Positions 47,803 through 54,320 of a stretch of 64,000 nucleotides of DNA are shown in pieces. Origin of the DNA: Rhodospirillaceae bacterium. Lineage in GTDB: Bacteria; Pseudomonadota; Alphaproteobacteria; DSM-16000; Inquilinaceae. Each line of letters begins with the position of its first letter. The first letter of the stretch is position 1. A model generated the notes under the pieces. That model ran no database searches, was not told the DNA's origin, and saw only the letters and a list, made by a program, of their open reading frames with translations. The translations under genes were made by a program, and so were the position numbers. The stretch covers positions 1 through 64,000 of the forward strand of contig JACKIG010000014.1 in the NCBI GenBank assembly GCA_020638595.1, in the 5' to 3' direction.

Positions 47803-50800
47803 ATGGAGCAACAGCTCGAAGCCTGGCTAGAGGGCCTTGGCATGGGCAGGTATGCGCCGGTCTTCCTGCGCAATGACATCGATCTCGACACGCTGCCCCA
47901 TCTGTCGGAGGACGACCTCAAGGAACTGGGCCTGACCCTGGGCCATCGTCGCAAGCTGCAGGCGGCCTTGCGGCTGATGGCCGACGCCGGCGAGGGCGAG
48001 CCGGGCCAGGGTGCCCAGCGGTTCCTGAGGACGCCGCCGGCCGGAGTGTTCGCGACCGAGCGGAAGATCGCCACCGTGCTGTTCTGCGACATCTGCGAAA
48101 GCACGCAGCTGATCGCCGACCTGGATGCCGAGCAGGCGGCCGAGCGCCTGGGGACGGTCATCCACATCATGAAAGAGGCGGTGCGCCTCTACGGCGGGAC
48201 GGTCAACAAGATCCAGGGCGACGGCATCATGGCCATCTTCGGCGCCCCCCTGGCGCTTGAAGACCATGCGGCGCGCGCCTGCTATGCGGCGGCCGCCATG
48301 CGCGACAGCCTGGCCCGGCAAATGAGCCTGGGGCTTCGCGTCCGCACGGGCATCAATTCCGGCGAGATCGTGGTGCGCGGTATCCGCAACGACTTCACGG
48401 AAGACTACGATGCCGTCGGCCCGGCGGTGCATATCGCCAGCCGAATGGAAAGCCTGGCCGCGCCCGGGACGATCCGCCTGACCCGGTCGACCCGCGACCT
48501 GGCGGCCGACTTCATCGAGGTGCGTTCCTATGGCCCCACGCCGGTCAAGGGCCTGGCGGACCCGATCGAGACGTTCGAGCTTCAGCAGGTGCGGGGAAGC
48601 TGGTCACGGTGGGATGTGCGGGCCGCCCAGCTGGATACCCCGATGGTCGGACGCGAGGCGGAGATGGCGGCCCTTCGCCGCGCCGCCGCCAGCGCGCGGG
48701 CGGGCGTCGGTCATGTCGTGGGCGTGGCCGGGCATCCGGGCATGGGCAAGTCGCGCCTGGTCTACGAACAGGGACAGGTCGCCGAACAGGATGGCTGGAC
48801 CGTCTGGCATTGCGGCGCATCGCCGGTGATCCAGCACGCGCCGTACCTGATGGTCACGCGGCTCTTGCGCAACCTGTGCGAGATACCGGACGACGCCGGG
48901 CCTGCCGATGTGCGGCAGAGCATCCACCGCTGGCTGGACGGTATCGACGCAAGGCTGCTGGAATACCTGTCGGCGTTCGAGTTCCTGTTGAACCAGGAGC
49001 CCGAGGATCGGGCCTGGGCGGAAATGGGTGGCGATGCCCGGCGGCTGTACGCCGTCCAGGCATTTTCCAGCCTGGTGTTCGCCCAGGCCGAGAAGGGACC
49101 CCTGCTGCTGGTTCTGGAAGACCTGCATTGGGCGGATGACGAGAGCATCCGGCTGGTCGACGCGCTGGTCGACATCGTCCCCGCAGCCAGCGCGCTGGTG
49201 CTGACCACCTATCGGCTGGATTTCCGGCCGTCCTGGCAGGGCCGCAGCTATGTCACGCTGTTGCGGCTGCTGCCGCTGGGCAAGGCGAACACCGAGCGCA
49301 TGCTGGAGAACCTGCTGGGCCGCGACGACAGCATGATCGAGCTGATCGCGCTGTTGTCGGAGCGGACCGAGGGGCGGCCGCTGTTCATCGAGGAGATCAT
49401 CCGTTCGCTGATCGAGAACGGCGCCATCGCCGGCGAGCCCGGGCGCTACCGCAAGGTCCGGGATATCGCGGAAATCCAGATCCCGGACAGCGTGCAGGCG
49501 GTGATCGCGGCCCGTGTCGACCGGTTGGACCCGGAACAGAAGCGTGTCCTGCAGTGTGCCGCTGCCGTCGGCCGGCGGATCTCGGTCGAGCTGCTGCGCG
49601 ACCTGGGCGGCTGGAGCGACGAGGAATACCACGAACTGCTGCGCAGCCTGCAGATCGCCGAGCTGGTGTTCCAGCGCAACGTGTTCCCGCGGCCGGAACT
49701 GGCGTTCAAGCATTCGCTGACGATGGAGGTCGCCTATGCCTCGCTGCCGATGGCCGACCGCAAGCGCCTGCATGCCGACCTGTTCCAGCTGATCGAGCGC
49801 GGTGACTACTACCGGCAGGAAGACCGCCTGGAGCGGCTGGCCTACCACGCCCTGTCGGCGGAGCTGTGGGAGCCGGCGACACGCTATCTCGACCAGGCGG
49901 CCGCCCGCGCCATCGCGACTTCGGCGCACCGCGATGCGGCCAGGCTGCTGGAACAGGCGATGGGCGCCCTGGGCAACCTGGACGAGACGCCGGAGACCGT
50001 GCGCTGGGCCATCGACGTGCGGCTGAAGCTGCGTGCCGCCTATGGCGCGCTGGCCCAGTTGAAGCAGACGCGCCACCAACTGACCGAGGCGCGCGACCTC
50101 GCCGTGCAGATCGGCGACCAGCAGCGGCTGGCGCGGGTGCTGGTGCACGAGACCATCCATGAGTACCTGCATGGCGACATCCGGCGTGCCATCGAAACGG
50201 GTGAACAGGCCCTGGGGCTGGCGGAACAGACGGGCGAACGGGACCTGATCCTGATGGCCAACCTGTTTCTCGGCATCTCGTGCCGATACCACGGGGAGAT
50301 CCATCGCTCGATCGCGATCCTGATGCGGATGCTGGACGCCGTGCTGGAGACCAGGTTCGACCGGCATGGCGCGGCCGGGACGACCTCGGTGCTGTATCTG
50401 GCCAACCTGGCGCAGGCCGAGATGACGCTCGGCAATTTCGAAGCGGCGCAGCGCCACGCCACGGCCGCTCGCGCGATTTCCGAGCAGGTCGACCGGCCTT
50501 TCGACCTTGCGTTTTCCGATCGCGTGCTGGGTGCCGGCCTGATGCTGCGGGGCCGCTGGGCGGAGTCGCTGCCGCACCTGGAGCGGGGCCTGGAGGCCGC
50601 GCGCACCGCCCAGATCTCCATCTTCCAGGCCTACAATGCCTGCTTCGTGTCGATGGCCTATGCCCAGCTCGGGCGCCTGCCGGAGGCCAGGGAGCTGATG
50701 GAGCAGGCGGAGGCCGAACTGCGTGAGCAGCACTTCACCAGCTATCTGAGCTTTGCCATGGCGCACCTGACCGACATCTGCCGCAGGACCGGCGACCTGC

Positions 50801-51111
50801 GCACCGCGCTTGGCATCGGCAACCGCGCCGTCACCTTCGCGCGCCAGGGCGGCTATCGCGGGGCCGAGTCCGTGGCCCTGCGGTCCCTGGGGAGCGTTCT
50901 TCTGGCGCACGACCCGCCGGTCGTTCTGCCGGCACGCCATTTCCTGGAACACTCGGCCCGCCTGATGGAACAGGTGGGCATGCGGCCCCATCGGACCGTC
51001 ACGCTGCGGCTGCTGGCCAGGACCTATACGTTGACGGGCGAAACGGCGGCCGCGGACCGCCTGCTCGCCTGCGCGGATGCCGAGATCAAGGACATGGGCA
51101 TGGTGGGCTGA
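47803..51111 (+). CDS. SAM-adenylate cyclase-ATPase-TPR signalling protein
   Basis: 1102 residues in one frame. A SAM (sterile alpha motif) domain at about 5-62 is followed by a class III nucleotide cyclase domain at 85-262, an AAA_16/STAND-type ATPase at about 280-600 and TPR-like helical repeats to the end. The cyclase keeps Asp96 (FCDICEST), Lys136 and Asp140 (NKIQGDG), Asp203 and Arg214. The family Asn of the VNxAAR motif is His210 (AVHIASR), which may weaken activity. Walker A GHPGMGKS is at 310-317 and Walker B in LLLVLEDLHWADD. Such proteins are thought to be ATP- and ligand-controlled cAMP makers or regulators. An AGGA site precedes the ATG. It is a single gene. Confidence 0.93.
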   Translation: MEQQLEAWLEGLGMGRYAPVFLRNDIDLDTLPHLSEDDLKELGLTLGHRRKLQAALRLMADAGEGEPGQGAQRFLRTPPAGVFATERKIATVLFCDICESTQLIADLDAEQAAERLGTVIHIMKEAVRLYGGTVNKIQGDGIMAIFGAPLALEDHAARACYAAAAMRDSLARQMSLGLRVRTGINSGEIVVRGIRNDFTEDYDAVGPAVHIASRMESLAAPGTIRLTRSTRDLAADFIEVRSYGPTPVKGLADPIETFELQQVRGSWSRWDVRAAQLDTPMVGREAEMAALRRAAASARAGVGHVVGVAGHPGMGKSRLVYEQGQVAEQDGWTVWHCGASPVIQHAPYLMVTRLLRNLCEIPDDAGPADVRQSIHRWLDGIDARLLEYLSAFEFLLNQEPEDRAWAEMGGDARRLYAVQAFSSLVFAQAEKGPLLLVLEDLHWADDESIRLVDALVDIVPAASALVLTTYRLDFRPSWQGRSYVTLLRLLPLGKANTERMLENLLGRDDSMIELIALLSERTEGRPLFIEEIIRSLIENGAIAGEPGRYRKVRDIAEIQIPDSVQAVIAARVDRLDPEQKRVLQCAAAVGRRISVELLRDLGGWSDEEYHELLRSLQIAELVFQRNVFPRPELAFKHSLTMEVAYASLPMADRKRLHADLFQLIERGDYYRQEDRLERLAYHALSAELWEPATRYLDQAAARAIATSAHRDAARLLEQAMGALGNLDETPETVRWAIDVRLKLRAAYGALAQLKQTRHQLTEARDLAVQIGDQQRLARVLVHETIHEYLHGDIRRAIETGEQALGLAEQTGERDLILMANLFLGISCRYHGEIHRSIAILMRMLDAVLETRFDRHGAAGTTSVLYLANLAQAEMTLGNFEAAQRHATAARAISEQVDRPFDLAFSDRVLGAGLMLRGRWAESLPHLERGLEAARTAQISIFQAYNACFVSMAYAQLGRLPEARELMEQAEAELREQHFTSYLSFAMAHLTDICRRTGDLRTALGIGNRAVTFARQGGYRGAESVALRSLGSVLLAHDPPVVLPARHFLEHSARLMEQVGMRPHRTVTLRLLARTYTLTGETAAADRLLACADAEIKDMGMVG

Positions 51112-51134
51112 CCGCCGGCGACCGTGCCGACCGG

Positions 51135-51551
51135 TCACGCCTGCCAGGCTGCCCGGACAGAAGCATCGATCGTATCGAGATAGCGCACCAGCCGGCGGCG
51201 GTACCGCCAGGGCTTCGCTTTCGCCGGCAACCGGCTGAGCCAGTGGCTGTTGGCATAGCGGCGCACCCGGGCAGGGTCCAGGCCTTGGGGCCGCGGCAAC
51301 AGCGGGCGGCCCAGCACCTCGCGGAAGACGCCAAGTTCGGCCAGGCTGGCGAACACGAAGCGGACGCCGTCGAACTCGATCTCGATCAGCGCGTAGCCCT
51401 TGCCGGCGACCACGCCGGGCAGGGCGGGCGCGTCCCCGACCCCAGGTCCCGGCACCACGCAGGCGCTGCCCGGACCGTATCGGCGGTGCACCCATATCGT
51501 CATCGGCCCCGGGGTGAAGCCGGCGGTATAGCGGACCCGGAAGCTTTTCAC
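51135..51551 (-). CDS. Hypothetical protein
   Basis: 138-residue soluble protein of unknown function, no recognised family. GTG at 51551 is the chosen start because the product then begins with an ordered-looking beta stretch (VKSFRVRYTAGF); the frame upstream is Arg/Pro-rich and noise-like. A basic segment is at the C-terminus (AKAKPWRYRRRLVRYL). It converges with the cyclase gene, and its start faces the divergent secreted-protein gene at 51692. Confidence 0.6.
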   Translation of the reverse strand: MKSFRVRYTAGFTPGPMTIWVHRRYGPGSACVVPGPGVGDAPALPGVVAGKGYALIEIEFDGVRFVFASLAELGVFREVLGRPLLPRPQGLDPARVRRYANSHWLSRLPAKAKPWRYRRRLVRYLDTIDASVRAAWQA

Positions 51552-51691
51552 CGGCCGGTCCGGCCGGTCCGGTGGCGCCGGTCGGCGGTTGTGACGGGGG
51601 TCACTGCCGCCCCTGCGCCGGTCGATGCAGTGTCGCCGCCGGAAACGCAAGGCGGCCGCGCGGGCGGCCGCCGGGCGAAGGGGTTCGATCG

Positions 51692-52105
51692 ATGCGACAT
51701 TACAGGGTCATCCGACCGCTCTTGGTTCTGGCGGCCATCGCCGCCTTGGTGGCGTCGATGCAGGCGCGCGCGGGCGCCAGTACCGAAACGCTGGTCGGGT
51801 TGTGGCGCAGCCAGGGCGCGGATGCCAGGGGCATCGCGGAATACGTCCTCCTGCCCGACGGCCGCTACAGCGTGACCTATCAGGATGCCTGGGCGTCCAT
51901 CCGGCACAGCGGTACCTGGCAGGTTCTTGACGGCATGCTGCGGTTCGAGATCGCCGACTGGCACGCAGCACCTTACGGCGGCCCGGCGCCCGACGGCGAT
52001 GTCTTCGCGGTTCAGTTCCTGGACGCCGGCCATGTGGCCCTGAGCGTCCCGGGCTGTGCGGGCGCCGGCCAGGGTTGCCGCATGGACCTCGTGCGCGTTC
52101 AGTAG
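51692..52105 (+). CDS. Small secreted hypothetical protein
   Basis: 137 residues with a clear Sec signal (MRHYR, Ala/Leu core, Ala-x-Ala near residue 26). The mature part has the pattern of a small beta-barrel domain (GLWRSQGADARGIAEYVLLPDGRYS, then SGTWQVLDGMLRFE), reminiscent of lipocalin-like stress proteins. Two Cys pairs near the C-terminus might form a disulfide. The role is unknown. Its neighbours are an unknown minus-strand gene and the XRE regulator gene, with which it converges. Confidence 0.72.
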   Translation: MRHYRVIRPLLVLAAIAALVASMQARAGASTETLVGLWRSQGADARGIAEYVLLPDGRYSVTYQDAWASIRHSGTWQVLDGMLRFEIADWHAAPYGGPAPDGDVFAVQFLDAGHVALSVPGCAGAGQGCRMDLVRVQ

Positions 52106-52192
52106 GATCCCGCCGATGAGCGACCGCCGGGTGCCCTGGCCGGGACCCGGCGACCGCCCATCCACGGGATCCGCCGCGGGGCGGATCAGGTT

Positions 52193-52915
52193 CTACACGA
52201 TGTCGTACAGGTGCGCGGATGTCAGGAACGCGATCACCTTGTGCAGTGACGACAGCTGGGTGTCCGGCGGAAAGCCGATATCGCCATCCGGGTGCCTGCC
52301 CAGCAGTTCCCCCGTTTCGCTGCGGGCGAGCGTGACGAACAGCGGCGACCACGACCAGGTGTTCACGACCGTATCGCCCAGCCGGACGATCTTGGTGGGG
52401 TCGACGACGGCCAGCGATTCCAGGCCCAGGGGCAGCGGCGATGCCGCAGAGCTGATCAGCACGCCGTATCCCAGGCCGCTGAGCTCAAGCTGCTGGGACA
52501 GCACGACGGTCGCCGTCTCTTCCGCGGACAGGCCGACGCCTTCCAGCGTATGGGCGAAATAGCACCGGTAGTCGCGCGTTTCCGCCCCCGCGGCATCGGC
52601 GGCGACCCGCGATCCGGGAACGATCATCGCGACTTCCTTCGGATCGAAATCCAGGATCCGCTGAAGCGTGACGATATCGACGTTGTAGCAGCCGACCAGG
52701 GACTTGATGTGACGGTAGGTCAGCCGCCGCGTGCCGTTTTCCAGCCGGCTCAATTCCGACTTGGAGATGCCCGACCGCTCCGCCGCGCCGTCGAGCGTCA
52801 GGCCGGCGCGCTGGCGCAGCCAAGCCAGTCTTTCGCCCTGGGAGCGTGTGCAGGCTTCGACGCAATCCACTTCGGACCCCTGAGCCACACCCGGATGATG
52901 GTACAAGACGACCAT
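52193..52915 (-). CDS. XRE-type transcriptional regulator with unknown C-terminal domain
   Basis: 240 residues. An N-terminal Cro/CI-type helix-turn-helix is at about residues 25-80 (LRQRAGLTLDGAAERSGISKSELSRLENGT). The rest (about 95-240) is a domain not recognised here, with a hydrophobic middle, and may bind a ligand or partner. The start at 52915 is chosen because it directly precedes the basic N-terminus; the frame is open upstream. It lies 34 bp after the small unknown gene on the same strand, forming a likely pair, and is the outermost regulator of the quorum-sensing island. Confidence 0.82.
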   Translation of the reverse strand: MVVLYHHPGVAQGSEVDCVEACTRSQGERLAWLRQRAGLTLDGAAERSGISKSELSRLENGTRRLTYRHIKSLVGCYNVDIVTLQRILDFDPKEVAMIVPGSRVAADAAGAETRDYRCYFAHTLEGVGLSAEETATVVLSQQLELSGLGYGVLISSAASPLPLGLESLAVVDPTKIVRLGDTVVNTWSWSPLFVTLARSETGELLGRHPDGDIGFPPDTQLSSLHKVIAFLTSAHLYDIV

Positions 52916-52949
52916 CGGCCGCCCGTCACCCCCTGCCGCTGCGGCCAGT

Positions 52950-53240
52950 CTACTCTTCGTAAGCTCCGCCCGCGATGGCAACCAATCGGGGCTTTGGTGA
53001 CTTCTCACTGAGTTCGCCTCCGTCAAAGGGCAGTGCTCCCGTAGCCGATTGCCAGAGAGCATCGAGCGTCTGTTCGCGCATCAGCCCGGCTTCGCAGAGC
53101 GCCGCCGAGCCCCGCAATGCCGGCAGGACGATCGAATGCAGATCGTCGGTGTCGATTCCGGTGTCGATCTTCTCCAGCAACCGGACGAAGGCCGTTGCGA
53201 AATCGTCCAGATGACTGGGTATCTGTTCCTGCTCCCACAT
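52950..53240 (-). CDS. Small hypothetical protein of the regulatory island
   Basis: 96 residues, acidic, mostly helical, unknown function. The ATG at 53240 gives MWEQEQIPSHLDDFATAF at the start; the open frame before it is Pro/Ser-rich and unlike protein. Its placement before the XRE gene, with a 34-bp gap, suggests a partner or modulator of that regulator. No family is recognised. Confidence 0.5.
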   Translation of the reverse strand: MWEQEQIPSHLDDFATAFVRLLEKIDTGIDTDDLHSIVLPALRGSAALCEAGLMREQTLDALWQSATGALPFDGGELSEKSPKPRLVAIAGGAYEE

Positions 53241-53367
53241 GTGCCGCCCCGTGGTCGTCTCCCCATCGATGACAACGGTATGACGGCATCCCGCGCCGGC
53301 CGGAATTACCAGACTTGGTATGGTGGGGAAATTTCTCCCGCCGGTATCCGCCGGGCGGGCTAGGGGC

Positions 53368-54138
53368 CTATGGGGATTCGATGATCCCGAGGACGACGGC
53401 CTTGACGGCGGCATGCGCGCGCGTCTGGGCGTTCAGCTTGTGCATGGCCGCGCGGATATGGATGTTCACCGTATCCTCGGCGATCCCGAGGATCGCGGCG
53501 ATCTGGCTGCTGACCTTGCCGGCGGCGACCCATTGCAGGCATTCCCGTTCCCGGGGCGTCAGGATCGGGTTCGTGTCGGTGATCTTCTGGATCTGCGTTT
53601 CCAGCAGCGACCGCGCCCGTTCGTGCAGGTGCAGGGCCAGGGTGGTCAGGGCCTCCCGGCCCAGCCGCAACGATGCGGCGCGCTCGTTCTTCGACCCCTC
53701 GGGCACAACGGAGAAGACGGCGAAGCTGCCGGGGCCGTGGATCGGCACCGAGAAGCCGTCCGCGATGCCGAAATCCGAGGCTTCGTTGAAGACGGTGGCG
53801 CTGTGCTTCTTCATCGCGTCGGAATAGAGCGACCGCCAGGCGAAGGGCACGACCGACTGCCGCGACTGGGTATGTACCAGATCCCTGTGTACATATCCCT
53901 TCTCGACGTACCTCTCGATCCATTCCTTCGGGTAGTCGGAAACAAAGGCCAGAAGAGGGTCGCCATATCCGTCGACCTTGACCAGATGATACGTCAGCTT
54001 CTTGAAGCCGATTTCGGTGATATATTGTGAAGCAACCTTTTCCAATGCATCCATGTTTTCACATTTCATCATCTTGTCGATGACGGCATTGGGAACGCTA
54101 TAGCTCCACGGCGTCTTATATTTTTCGGGCATCGTCAT
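53368..54138 (-). CDS. LuxR-family acyl-homoserine-lactone-responsive regulator
   Basis: 256 residues. An N-terminal autoinducer-binding domain (about 15-175) keeps the TraR-type pocket residues Trp73, Tyr77, Asp86 and Trp101 with family spacing. The Pro normally after the Asp is Leu87. A C-terminal LuxR helix-turn-helix is at about 192-255 (LTPRERECLQWVAAGKVSSQIAAILG). It is divergent from the P450-AHL synthase gene with 182 bp between them, so it is the natural receptor for that product and probably acts at the dyad 54207-54226. The 5' part is lower in GC than the surroundings, possibly from transfer. No other LuxI gene is in the window. Confidence 0.94.
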   Translation of the reverse strand: MTMPEKYKTPWSYSVPNAVIDKMMKCENMDALEKVASQYITEIGFKKLTYHLVKVDGYGDPLLAFVSDYPKEWIERYVEKGYVHRDLVHTQSRQSVVPFAWRSLYSDAMKKHSATVFNEASDFGIADGFSVPIHGPGSFAVFSVVPEGSKNERAASLRLGREALTTLALHLHERARSLLETQIQKITDTNPILTPRERECLQWVAAGKVSSQIAAILGIAEDTVNIHIRAAMHKLNAQTRAHAAVKAVVLGIIESP

Positions 54139-54206
54139 ATACGGTCCGCAAGATAGGCAGCATTCTTGCTACATCGCGGGGCATCCTGCAACAGTTTCGC
54201 TATTCG

Positions 54207-54226
54207 CGTCATTTAGACTAATGACG
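54207..54226. promoter_or_regulatory. Lux-box-like 20-bp perfect dyad
   Basis: CGTCATT-N6-AATGACG is a perfect inverted repeat of 7-bp arms with a 6-bp centre (TAGACT), 20 bp in all, the standard lux-box length. It lies between the divergent luxR and P450-luxI genes. Its right end is 11 bp before the -10-like TATATA, so it would cover the -35 region, the position of class II LuxR activation sites. Confidence 0.55.
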
Positions 54227-54243
54227 AAATAAATTTCTATATA
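54215..54243 (+). promoter_or_regulatory. Candidate promoter of the P450-luxI gene
   Basis: TATATA at 54238-54243 is a good -10 element. The hexamer 17 bp upstream (AGACTA, 54215-54220) is a poor -35 and lies inside the 20-bp dyad. This is the pattern expected of a promoter that depends on an activator. Confidence 0.5.
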
Positions 54244-54320
54244 CCCCAGATAGGCGAGATTCTTCCCCTTTCCAATTTCCTGGAGCATCGGCGCGGACAA
54301 CCTTATCGGGGAGCTGGTCC

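Noticed and set aside
47575..47811. A minus-strand ORF in the gap before the cyclase gene
   Set aside because: Low-complexity product, no ribosome site, overlaps the start of the well-supported cyclase/ATPase gene.
54181..54195. TTGC...GCAA arms around 54167-54192 as an alternative lux box
   Set aside because: Arms are only 4 bp and 18 bp apart; the 20-bp dyad at 54207-54226 is far better placed and perfect.
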